Virus record (IMG/VR): IMGVR_UViG_3300025154_000312
Location: 1 to 30,485 of that record
Strand: one strand, 5' to 3'
DNA: 30,485 nt
Source of the DNA: a virus
The position numbers were made by a program, and so were the translations under genes. This document shows, in pieces, positions 19,858 through 26,790 of this stretch; the first letter of the stretch is position 1, and each line of letters opens with the position of its first letter. The notes beneath the pieces are model-generated. The model was given only the letters and a program-made list of their open reading frames with translations, searched no databases and had not been told where the DNA came from.

Positions 19858-20024
19858 GTCCCCAAGGTTATGATTGGTGGAAGCTACTTAAAGATGATCG
19901 TGTAGCTGATTATAAGATCAATAACATCTCTAAAGATCCCAAGGGAAATATAGTTGTGGACATAGATATTGTACTAAAAGCTACTGTTCAGCAAGTGGAT
20001 TTTAAAGGAGTGGTGTCAAGATGA
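19854..20024 (+). CDS. Hypothetical protein, 56 residues
   Basis: Both ends have 4-base overlaps with neighbours (ATGA at 19854 and at 20021), which is the main support. The product MSPQGYDWWKLLKDDRVADY continues with KGNIVVDIDIVLKATVQQVD. It is acidic and beta-rich. No family is recognised. It was found by reading between the flanking genes. Confidence 0.6.
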   Translation: MSPQGYDWWKLLKDDRVADYKINNISKDPKGNIVVDIDIVLKATVQQVDFKGVVSR

Positions 20025-20833
20025 GCATAGCAGAAGGTATGTATGTGAAAACATATTTGGGTATAATGAAGCCAAAGCCAAAGCTCTATGGGAAAATACT
20101 CATTGACATACTGTTCAAAAGAGCAAGACAGAAGGCCACAGGTGACTTCATACGATCACCTAATGCCTGTCACTTGTCTAAGAAAACTGGTTTCATCAGA
20201 TGGCGAGAACTGAAGCGGATAGAATACATGGGAGAGCTGTGGTGTTGGGAAGTCAAGACTCAGCTAGGCTATGCACTACACTGTGATGAGCAGCAGAAAT
20301 TACTCACTCCAGATGGCTATGTGAAACTCAGAGACCTCAATGTGGGTGACATGACAGTCAACAATGGTAGAACCTGGTGTGGAGAGAATCCACTGGAGGA
20401 CGATCTGTTCCTGAAGTACCACATGCTGTTCCACAAATTTAATGAGTTCGAGGTGGGTAAGATGTATAAGGCTCAGCCTGAATTGTTGGCTGATAAAATA
20501 TACAGTGAGTATCCCAGATCACATGTGCACAAGAGCAATAAAACTCTTCCCAGTACAAAGGGGAAGTGTCTTGTGTGTGGGAAAGAACATTTTGGAGTAA
20601 CTGATCACTACTGTGATGGTGACATAGGCAATGATGATCCCCTGAATAAGATTTCGCTGTGTATAGGTTGTCACAACAAAGTTCACCGGGGAATTGAGTT
20701 TCAGTATGTGATCCCCAATAGGGTTGTGAGTATTGAGCCAATAGGAAAGAAGCACTGCTACCACATAATGATGAATCACAAGGGCAGGCAGTACAGAGAC
20801 AACACAATAGTCAATGGGTTTATAACAAGATGA
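20021..20833 (+). CDS. Free-standing Hint-HNH protein (degenerate intein-like)
   Basis: Residues about 68-118 look like the N-terminal Hint half: ELWCWEVKTQLGYALHCDEQ, then LLTPDGYVKLRDLNVGD. The C-terminal half VVSIEPIGKKHCYHIMMNH and NTIVNGFITR match intein blocks F and G. Between them an HNH endonuclease-like insert has CLVCGKEH, DHYCDGDIGNDDPLNK and LCIGCHNKVHRG. Splicing residues are missing: no Cys/Ser at the start, no terminal His-Asn, and no flanking exteins. By family, HNH cleaves DNA and Hint catalyses splicing; here splicing is unlikely. It may be a mobile homing endonuclease derived from an intein. Overlaps of 4 bases on both sides show it is stably embedded. Confidence 0.7.
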   Translation: MSIAEGMYVKTYLGIMKPKPKLYGKILIDILFKRARQKATGDFIRSPNACHLSKKTGFIRWRELKRIEYMGELWCWEVKTQLGYALHCDEQQKLLTPDGYVKLRDLNVGDMTVNNGRTWCGENPLEDDLFLKYHMLFHKFNEFEVGKMYKAQPELLADKIYSEYPRSHVHKSNKTLPSTKGKCLVCGKEHFGVTDHYCDGDIGNDDPLNKISLCIGCHNKVHRGIEFQYVIPNRVVSIEPIGKKHCYHIMMNHKGRQYRDNTIVNGFITR

Positions 20834-20943
20834 CACTGTTTGAATTTGTGGGTCACCTGTGGGTAACAGCAGCCATAATATTCCTTCTGGGTGTGTGGCG
20901 ATATTGTAAAGTTACTAAGAACAATGAGGAGATCAGAGAATGA
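20830..20943 (+). CDS. Small membrane protein, 37 residues
   Basis: A 4-base overlap on each side (ATGA at 20830 and at 20940) fixes the frame. The product MTLFEFVGHLWVTAAIIFLL continues with GVWRYCKVTKNNEEIRE: one membrane segment, short N-terminus and charged cytoplasmic tail. Found by reading the gap between the Hint-HNH and thyX genes. Function unknown. Confidence 0.55.
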   Translation: MTLFEFVGHLWVTAAIIFLLGVWRYCKVTKNNEEIRE

Positions 20944-22628
20944 AAATAGTAGAACCAAAATATACAATTTTAACAAGCATGGATAGACATGAGATTCTGA
21001 AGCACCTGGAGTTTGCAGGTAGGATTTGTTACAAGTCTCAAGCCAAAGAGGGCAGTGCAGCCAATTTTGTAAAGAACACTATAATGAGCAAGAATCACCA
21101 GAGTGTAATAGAACATTTTTCTGTGTCTGTATTGTTTATGATTGACAGAGGCTGTTATGATGCTGAGACAGAAGTTCTAACAGAACAAGGGTGGAAGTTT
21201 TTTAAAGATGTTGTTTTTGAAGATAAAATAGCCTGTTTGTCAGATGAAGGTGAGCTTTTTTTTGATAAGCAAACGGATGCGCCACTTAATTATTGGTATG
21301 AAGGTGATTTACTTCATTTTAAATCTACTATGATAGACCTTAATGTAACACCTGATCACAGAATGTGGGTTTTTGACTATGATAAAAGATCAGCTTCCAC
21401 AAAAATATGGAAATTTTTAAAAGCATCTAATTTAAAAAATAGGCGTTATAAATTTGAAAAGACGTGCAATATTTGGCAGGGGAATACTCCCATTATAACT
21501 ATTAAAAAACATCCTACAAAATACAATAAGTTTCCAGAGAGAGTGTTCACTTATAAGGAAACACTCAGCTTATTTGAATTGCTAGGTTTGTGGATAACAG
21601 ATGGCTCTTACAGGTGTGGCCATGGAGTAGGAGGGTCACAGGTGATTATATCCCAGACAAAAAAAGAAGGGGTATCCCGAATAAAGGAGTTATGTGGGCT
21701 TCTGGGATTTCACTATTTGCACTATAAAAATGAAATCAGAATTGAAAATGAACGATTGAAAGTTTTGGTAGAATCTTTTTTTGGTAAGGGTGCCAAGACC
21801 TTTACTGCTAAAGTACCATCCGTCATAAAAAACTCCAACTCTGAATTAATATCCAGTTTTTTACAAGGAGTTATTTTAGGGGATGGTTCTATCCACAAAA
21901 AAAATAAACACACTGTTGTTTACACTTCTTCTAAATTATTTGCAGACGATTTACAAGAGCTGTTTTTAAAGATAGGAAAGTCTGCTTCTATTAGGGAAAT
22001 AGCCCCTCGCAAAAGAGTATTCCCTAGTGGAGTGGTATCTGATTGTAAAAAAAGTTATGTAGTATCTGTTGCTGAAAAAGAGAGCAGTGTTCATTTGCTA
22101 AATAAAAAGGTAGCTTCTAGTTTTGGAGAAAAAAATAAATACAGAGGATATGTTTACTGCCTAACTGTACCAGGACACAGGTTGTATGTTAGACGCAAGG
22201 GCAAAGCTGTCTGGTGTGGTAACTGCTCACATGAGTTGGTAAGACACAGACTAGCCAGCTTTTCCCAGAGTTCTACCAGATACTGCAACTACAGCAAGGA
22301 CAAGTTTGGGAATGAGTTGACATTTATTTTACCATGCTTTTTGGAAAAAGACACCATAAAATATCAGCTGTGGGAATCAGCTATGCTGGATGCAGAAGAA
22401 TTTTATTTAGGACTTTTGAAAGAAGGAGCAAGTCCACAGGAAGCCAGGTCTGTACTACCAAATTCACTGATGACAGAGATTGTGGTCACTGCAAATTTAA
22501 GAGAGTGGCTACACATATTTGAATTGAGATGTAGTCCAGCAGCACACCCACAGATGCGAGAGATTATGATTCCACTGAGAAAGACAATGCAGACTATATT
22601 ACCAGAAATATTTGGAGAACCAGTATGA
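20940..22628 (+). CDS. thyX: Flavin-dependent thymidylate synthase with intein
   Basis: Makes dTMP from dUMP with methylene-tetrahydrofolate and FAD. The 562-residue precursor consists of an N-extein (1-71, with HQSVIEHFSVSVLFMIDRG) and a C-extein beginning CSHELVRHRLASFSQSSTRY, which holds the ThyX signature RHRxxSxxxxSxRY. The C-terminal half continues LPNSLMTEIVVTANLREWLH and matches ThyX. The mature enzyme would be 205 residues, normal for phage ThyX. The intein sits next to the signature motif, so activity depends on splicing. The start overlaps the preceding stop. A phage ThyX raises dTMP supply for replication. Confidence 0.95.
   Translation: MKIVEPKYTILTSMDRHEILKHLEFAGRICYKSQAKEGSAANFVKNTIMSKNHQSVIEHFSVSVLFMIDRGCYDAETEVLTEQGWKFFKDVVFEDKIACLSDEGELFFDKQTDAPLNYWYEGDLLHFKSTMIDLNVTPDHRMWVFDYDKRSASTKIWKFLKASNLKNRRYKFEKTCNIWQGNTPIITIKKHPTKYNKFPERVFTYKETLSLFELLGLWITDGSYRCGHGVGGSQVIISQTKKEGVSRIKELCGLLGFHYLHYKNEIRIENERLKVLVESFFGKGAKTFTAKVPSVIKNSNSELISSFLQGVILGDGSIHKKNKHTVVYTSSKLFADDLQELFLKIGKSASIREIAPRKRVFPSGVVSDCKKSYVVSVAEKESSVHLLNKKVASSFGEKNKYRGYVYCLTVPGHRLYVRRKGKAVWCGNCSHELVRHRLASFSQSSTRYCNYSKDKFGNELTFILPCFLEKDTIKYQLWESAMLDAEEFYLGLLKEGASPQEARSVLPNSLMTEIVVTANLREWLHIFELRCSPAAHPQMREIMIPLRKTMQTILPEIFGEPV
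21153..22223 (+). mobile_element. LAGLIDADG-containing class 1 intein in thyX
   Basis: Residues 72-428 (357 residues) start with the nucleophile Cys in CYDAETEVLTEQGWKFF, carry block B LNVTPDHRMWVF, two LAGLIDADG-like motifs (LFELLGLWITDGSY and SFLQGVILGDGSIHKK), block F RGYVYCLTVPGHRLYV and end at WCGN before Cys+1. The penultimate residue is Gly instead of His, as in a subset of inteins ending this way. The DNA is AT-richer with different codon choices (many AAA, TTT, ATT) than the flanking ThyX sequence, suggesting recent acquisition. The endonuclease looks intact: both motifs keep the acidic residue. Confidence 0.93.
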
Positions 22629-22966
22629 AATTACAGGATATAAAAGTAGGTACATGGGTACAGAGATTGTGCAACACTCCCTATGAGATAGCAGGTAGGA
22701 AAGGAATCATCACAGCAGTAGGGGAAGAGTTCTTGCTCCTGAAGAACTGGGATGATGAAACCAATACTTTTGTGTGTGAACAGAAAAAGATGATTGCAAA
22801 CCTTGTCAATAACTACCTTGGGGTGAGTGATCCTTTGGAGTGTGTTGTAAAGGGCTGTACAAACCGGAAGGGCCAGGGAGAGTTTTTGGGTTCCATTTGC
22901 TCCTGCTGTGTAGAAAGGCATTTTCCCGGAACAAGGTTCAGGGCTTATCTAACAGGTGAAAGATGA
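22625..22966 (+). CDS. Hypothetical protein, 113 residues, Cys-rich C-terminus
   Basis: The ATG overlaps the ThyX stop by 4 bases. The N-terminal half, KVGTWVQRLCNTPYEIAGRK, reads like an SH3-like (KOW-type) beta barrel. The C-terminal half has CVVKGCTN and ICSCCVERHFPG, five cysteines and one histidine, a candidate zinc site. No family is assigned. The combination of barrel and zinc site suggests nucleic-acid contact. Overlaps the next gene by 4 bases. Confidence 0.65.
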   Translation: MKLQDIKVGTWVQRLCNTPYEIAGRKGIITAVGEEFLLLKNWDDETNTFVCEQKKMIANLVNNYLGVSDPLECVVKGCTNRKGQGEFLGSICSCCVERHFPGTRFRAYLTGER

Positions 22967-23106
22967 AAACAAATCAGGCAACACTTGTAAGCTGTGCAGA
23001 GAATCATCCCAGAATAGAATTTTATAAAGAACAGAACCCCAACGGCTGCCCAGTGTGCGTAGCCAAGGCTAGGAGAAATGAGAGAACAGAAACTAAAAAA
23101 GTTTAG
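22963..23106 (+). CDS. Cysteine-containing miniprotein, 47 residues
   Basis: The ATG overlaps the previous stop (ATGA). The product starts MKTNQATLVSCAENHPRIEF and has CPVCVAKARRNERTETKKV at the end, giving CxxC plus one more Cys and a basic tail. It encodes the GGAGAAATGAG start signal of the next gene within its own frame (29-base overlap). No family. Found by reading the sequence. Confidence 0.5.
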   Translation: MKTNQATLVSCAENHPRIEFYKEQNPNGCPVCVAKARRNERTETKKV

Positions 23107-23311
23107 CAGCATCAAAGATTTATTTCTGAAAAACGAGAAAATAATGTATAATACTCTTGTAAACAACGTGGACATGGCCTGTTACTGGGAGTTCTTCCGG
23201 CAAGGGCTGTTCACTTGCAGGGCAGACAGAACACACGTACTGACCAAAAAAGGAAAAGAACATGCAGAGCAACTTTACTTTTCACAATCTCCAGCACAAA
23301 AAGTTACATGA
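23078..23311 (+). CDS. Hypothetical protein, 77 residues
   Basis: ATG at 23078 behind CTAGGAGAA, within the end of the preceding gene. The product contains DMACYWEFFRQGLFTCRADR and THVLTKKGKEHAEQLYF. The second phrase resembles a short winged-helix wing (LTxKGxEHA), so a small DNA-binding protein is possible. An AATGTATAAT stretch at 23141 is just Met-Tyr-Asn codons and not a likely promoter. Ends 50 bases inside the next gene. Confidence 0.55.
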   Translation: MREQKLKKFSSIKDLFLKNEKIMYNTLVNNVDMACYWEFFRQGLFTCRADRTHVLTKKGKEHAEQLYFSQSPAQKVT

Positions 23312-23519
23312 AAGCGAAGCAGGGTACATGTTTGTGGTGTACAAGGACACCAGAGCAGTAGCCTTTCATGTATTCCTGAAGAACGGCAGCAGCTATCCGG
23401 TGAAAGAGGACTTCAAGGAAAAGAAGTGGGCGTGGGAGTACAGTCAAGATGGATTGGCTAATAGGAAATTCAGAGAACTGAAGAAAAACCCAATGTTGGG
23501 AATAGTGAGGACAATATGA
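23262..23519 (+). CDS. Hypothetical protein, 85 residues
   Basis: The ATG follows AAAAAAGGAAAAGAAC; an internal ATG at 23328 is also possible, which would remove the 50-base overlap with the previous gene. The product contains YMFVVYKDTRAVAFHVFLKN and KKWAWEYSQDGLANRKFREL, a beta-then-helix arrangement. No family. Its stop overlaps the rtcB start by 4 bases, so it may be co-regulated with the ligase. Confidence 0.55.
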   Translation: MQSNFTFHNLQHKKLHESEAGYMFVVYKDTRAVAFHVFLKNGSSYPVKEDFKEKKWAWEYSQDGLANRKFRELKKNPMLGIVRTI

Positions 23520-24670
23520 AAATCATAAGCACTGAGAAAGTACCAATAAAAATGTGGTTAAATGACATTGAAGATGGAGCGTTGGGGCAAGCTAAGAATG
23601 TGGCCAATCTGCCTTTCATATTCAAGCATTTTGCAGTAATGCCAGACTCACATCAAGGCTATGGTATGCCTATTGGGGGTGTTTTAGCTACTAAAGGTGT
23701 GGTTGTGCCAAATGCTGTAGGTGTAGACATTGGCTGTGGCATGTGTGCTGTAAAAACTAATGTGTATGGTATCGAAAAGGAAACTCTTAAAACTATCATG
23801 GGTGAGATAAGAAACTCCATTCCTGTTGGATTTAAACATCACGAAAAAGAACAGGAGTGGAGTGGATTTGATGACGCTCCTATTTCTATTGGTGTAATAG
23901 ATCAACAGTTAAGTTCAGCAAGAAAACAACTTGGAACCCTAGGTGGTGGGAATCATTTTATTGAAGTACAGAAAGACAGGGATGGACTTGTGTGGATTAT
24001 GATTCACTCCGGCAGTAGAAACTTTGGGCTGAAGATTGCATCGGAGTACCACAAAAAAGCGTTGCATTTTTGCAAGCAATGGTACTCTCAGCTTCCAGAT
24101 GAAGAACTTGCTTTTCTCCCAATCGAAACCCAAGAAGCAAAAGAGTATATGGAAGCTATGAATTACGCTCTTGAGTTTGCCAGAGAAAATAGATTCAACA
24201 TGATTGACAGGATCAAGGGTGTTTTTGAAAATGTAATTCCTGGTGCTGACTTTGAGGAAATCATAAATATTCATCACAACTATGCAGCCTGGGAGCACCA
24301 CTTTGACCAAAATGTTATTGTTCACCGGAAAGGAGCCACCTCTGCAAAAATTGGGGAGATCGGGATTATACCGGGAAGTCAGGGTACTAAGAGCTACATA
24401 GTAAGAGGTCTAGGTAATCCTGATTCTTTTATGTCATGTTCCCATGGGGCCGGAAGAAAGATGGGTAGAAAGCAAGCGTCCAGAGAACTTGATTTAGAAA
24501 CTGAAAAGAAAATACTTGATGATCAGGGAATTATTCATGGTATCAGAAACATAGCAGATCTTGATGAAGCTGCTGGAGCCTATAAGGATATTTATGAAGT
24601 AATGTATAATCAAAGAGACCTTGTAGAAATTGTTGAAGAATTAACTCCATTGGGTGTAATTAAGGGATAG
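23516..24670 (+). CDS. rtcB: RtcB RNA ligase
   Basis: RtcB joins RNA 2',3'-cyclic phosphate or 3'-phosphate ends to 5'-OH ends using GTP and Mn2+. The 384-residue protein carries the set of family motifs: DSHQGYGMPIGGV (44-56), GVDIGCGMCAVKT with Cys74, TLGGGNHFIEVQ with His147, IHSGSRNFG with His164, NIHHNYAAWE (253-254 His), HRKGATSAKIG, and MSCSHGAGRKMGR with the guanylate-accepting His310. All expected metal and nucleophile residues are there, so it is probably active. No archease gene is visible in the window. It starts behind GAGG with a 4-base overlap and is followed by an MT-A70 gene. In phages, RtcB-like ligases are suspected to repair host-cleaved tRNAs or to join spliced exons. Confidence 0.95.
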   Translation: MKIISTEKVPIKMWLNDIEDGALGQAKNVANLPFIFKHFAVMPDSHQGYGMPIGGVLATKGVVVPNAVGVDIGCGMCAVKTNVYGIEKETLKTIMGEIRNSIPVGFKHHEKEQEWSGFDDAPISIGVIDQQLSSARKQLGTLGGGNHFIEVQKDRDGLVWIMIHSGSRNFGLKIASEYHKKALHFCKQWYSQLPDEELAFLPIETQEAKEYMEAMNYALEFARENRFNMIDRIKGVFENVIPGADFEEIINIHHNYAAWEHHFDQNVIVHRKGATSAKIGEIGIIPGSQGTKSYIVRGLGNPDSFMSCSHGAGRKMGRKQASRELDLETEKKILDDQGIIHGIRNIADLDEAAGAYKDIYEVMYNQRDLVEIVEELTPLGVIKG

Positions 24671-24673
24671 TTT

Positions 24674-25366
24674 GTGAAGAAATACAAAGTAATACTAATT
24701 GATGTGCCCTGGCTCTACAGGGACAAGGCCAGAGCTGGCAAAAGGGGTTGTGAGTTCCAATACCCCTGTCTCTCAATGGAAGACCTCAGAAGGCTTCCTA
24801 TGGGCATACTGACAGAGAAGGACAGTGTTATATTTATGTGGGCAACTTTCCCCATGCTAAACAATGCACTGGAGCTGATCAAGTGTTGGGGCTTCAAGTA
24901 TGTAACTGGGGGGTTTACCTGGGTCAAGACAAACAAAGATGGCAGTATTTTTATGGGCATGGGAGCTGCTGGTAGTCGCAGCAATGCAGAGGTATGTCTT
25001 ATGGCAAGAAAGGGAAAAGGGGTTAAGCGAGTACACAAGGGAATACCCAATACACAGCTTCATCCCAGACTGAAGCACTCAGAGAAGCCTAAGAAGTTCA
25101 GGGAAGACATTGAGAAGCTGTTTGGTGATGTCAGCAGGGTAGAGATTTTCGCAAGGGACCGTGCTCTAGGGTGGTCAAGCATCGGTCTGGACATAGATGG
25201 GAGAAATATAAGAGAAGTTCTCCGGGAAGCACAGGCTGACAACATGGTAGATAATTTAGCACAAGCTGTAGGAGTACCCAGAAAGTATATTGATGGCAGC
25301 AATGGTGGTACTCCTTTACAGCCAATGATTAAGAAAATTATTGAAAAGGAGGAAGGCAATGGATGA
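24674..25366 (+). CDS. MT-A70 family adenine methyltransferase
   Basis: GTG start, three bases after the rtcB stop and behind AAGGGATAG. The 230-residue protein begins MKKYKVILIDVPWLYRDKAR; DVPW at residues 10-13 is a variant of the catalytic DPPW. Also typical are the MEDLRRLP segment, a VIFMWATFPMLNNALELIKC strand-helix, KYVTGGFTWVK and HSEKPKKFREDIEKLFG late. The family methylates N6 of adenine in DNA (phage members) or RNA. In a phage this most likely modifies its own DNA against restriction. A C-terminal extension from about 180 (GRNIREVLREAQADNM) is beyond the usual domain. Proline-to-valine at the second motif position may alter but need not abolish activity. Confidence 0.85.
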   Translation: MKKYKVILIDVPWLYRDKARAGKRGCEFQYPCLSMEDLRRLPMGILTEKDSVIFMWATFPMLNNALELIKCWGFKYVTGGFTWVKTNKDGSIFMGMGAAGSRSNAEVCLMARKGKGVKRVHKGIPNTQLHPRLKHSEKPKKFREDIEKLFGDVSRVEIFARDRALGWSSIGLDIDGRNIREVLREAQADNMVDNLAQAVGVPRKYIDGSNGGTPLQPMIKKIIEKEEGNG

Positions 25367-25532
25367 TCCTTTGAAAAAGTTCACTGTAACCGTATCATAC
25401 AGAACATCGTTGACCAGATCAATTAACTGTACCAACAAGGAACAGGCAGAGAGGTATGGGCAGAGATTAGCAGATGACAACTCAGAAAGTGGAGCTGAAG
25501 ATGTAAGTGTTTCCGTAGAGGAGGAAAAGTGA
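25359..25532 (+). CDS. Hypothetical protein, 57 residues
   Basis: ATG at 25359 behind AAAGGAGG, overlapping the methyltransferase stop region by 8 bases; the open frame extends back to 25341, which is too early. The product MDDPLKKFTVTVSYRTSLTR continues to an acidic tail SVSVEEEK. Small beta-rich, unknown. Overlaps the next gene by 4 bases (GTGA). Confidence 0.6.
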   Translation: MDDPLKKFTVTVSYRTSLTRSINCTNKEQAERYGQRLADDNSESGAEDVSVSVEEEK

Positions 25533-25759
25533 ACATACGAGAACTAATTGAGAAACATGCCAGAGACAACGGCTATGATGGCTTGTTCTGCCCCGGTGAA
25601 TGTGCTTGTGAGATAGGAGACCTTGCTCCATGTGGAGGAGAAGCTGACTGTGTACTCAGCTGTGAGTTTGGGTACAAATCAAAGTGTAATGAGAACTGTT
25701 CCTATCACAGCGATTGTGACTGGCACATAGGCCCAACAAAGGAGGAAGAGAGTGTTTAA
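25529..25759 (+). CDS. Cysteine-rich phage protein, 76 residues
   Basis: GTG start behind GAGGAGGAAAA. The product has about ten cysteines, with YDGLFCPGECACEIGDLAPC as the most regular segment, then CVLSC, CNENC and CDWH. The phrase YDGLFxPGECACxxxDLxPCG is shared by many phage proteins of unknown function. Likely binds several zinc ions. No known activity. Overlaps the next gene by 8 bases. Confidence 0.75.
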   Translation: MNIRELIEKHARDNGYDGLFCPGECACEIGDLAPCGGEADCVLSCEFGYKSKCNENCSYHSDCDWHIGPTKEEESV

Positions 25760-26399
25760 TTGGATTAAGAAACAGTGGAGAGAACTAAAACAGGATCTAT
25801 TTGTGGAGTATAATTCGGGACTGTTTGAGATGCAGAAAAAGTATGTGTCCATAGAGGGCACAAGAGTCAAGGACTTGGTACACAAGCCACAAGGCTTTGA
25901 AGCTGCTTTTATAAACAGCTATGACGACAAGATCATGCTTTCCAAGTGGATTAGTGCTATCTCCAGCAGGTACAGGGCCAAAGTGCAGACCAAGAGCTAC
26001 CCACTGGTGGACAATGGGTCTGTGAGGTATTTAACAATAGTCACTGTGCTCAAGCAGGGCAGGGACAAAATGAAGACAAGAGTTAAGAAGTTAAATGTCT
26101 TAAGGGGAGGAAGTGTGTTTCTTGATGGCAACCCAGAGAACACAAGAATAGCAGTGAAATCACTTCCGGGAAGCACTACTGTTTCAGCTTTTGTGCAGGA
26201 CGAAGGAACAAAGATTGATGTCCCAAAGATCACATCAGGCATGATTATGGTAGATGTACCGGAGGAAATGAAAGAAAGACCTGACATGAGAATGGAAAGG
26301 ATGAAGTCTGTAATCAGAGCATCGGAGCAAGAGCACAAGGATGTGACCATGAACCCAGAGATATTTGGAAACAATGTAAAGGAGACATGCAATGGCTGA
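25752..26399 (+). CDS. Hypothetical protein, 215 residues
   Basis: GTG start at 25752 behind GGAGGAAGA. The product starts with an amphipathic helix FNWIKKQWRELKQDLFVEYN, contains a mixed middle with YRAKVQTKSYPLVDNGSVRY, then beta-rich repeats such as GGSVFLDGNPENTRIAVKSL, and ends in a charged helical tail. No family is recognised. It overlaps the DUF3310 gene by 8 bases. Size and position suggest an accessory replication protein, but this is conjecture. Confidence 0.7.
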   Translation: MFNWIKKQWRELKQDLFVEYNSGLFEMQKKYVSIEGTRVKDLVHKPQGFEAAFINSYDDKIMLSKWISAISSRYRAKVQTKSYPLVDNGSVRYLTIVTVLKQGRDKMKTRVKKLNVLRGGSVFLDGNPENTRIAVKSLPGSTTVSAFVQDEGTKIDVPKITSGMIMVDVPEEMKERPDMRMERMKSVIRASEQEHKDVTMNPEIFGNNVKETCNG

Positions 26400-26790
26400 C
26401 AACGTAAACCATCCCACCCACTACACCTCACATCCATCAGGTGTGGAGTGCATAGACATCGTAGAGCAGTTAAACTTCAACCTAGGCAATGCGTTCAAGT
26501 ATGTGTTCAGGTACACTCTGAAGAACGGAGTAGAGGACCTGAAGAAAGCACATTGGTACTGCAAGAGAGAATTGGCAAGGGTAAACAATCTACCCGATGT
26601 TAGCTGTGCAAGCGCAAGTGAGGCCAGAGAGACTATGTCTAAGATATTTGACTTGGTCCGGCAGGAACCCAATCAGGGCATAGCAGAGATCTACAAGAAT
26701 CTTGTGCTGTGTCACTTCAGGGGAACCACAGCACCCCAGATGTCTGAGAAACTGCACAAAGTAATTCAACTCATCGAGCAATGCCAATAA
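26392..26790 (+). CDS. DUF3310 family protein
   Basis: The N-terminal 65 residues match DUF3310: VNHPTHYTSHPSGVECIDIV, LNFNLGNAFKYVFRYTLKNG, then VEDLKKAHWYCKRELARVN. These phage proteins are widespread in early and replication regions; function is not established. The C-terminal half (about 70-132) is not part of the usual domain and contains SEARETMSKIFDLVRQEPNQ and a helical tail. Starts behind GGAGACATGCA. It ends 10 bases within the SNF2-like gene. Confidence 0.85.
   Translation: MADNVNHPTHYTSHPSGVECIDIVEQLNFNLGNAFKYVFRYTLKNGVEDLKKAHWYCKRELARVNNLPDVSCASASEARETMSKIFDLVRQEPNQGIAEIYKNLVLCHFRGTTAPQMSEKLHKVIQLIEQCQ

Noticed and set aside
23135-24615. AATGTATAAT promoter-like matches inside the genes at 23141 and 24601
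   Set aside because: Both are the codons for Met-Tyr-Asn inside solid genes and have no nearby gene start or structured RNA, so chance is the simplest reading.
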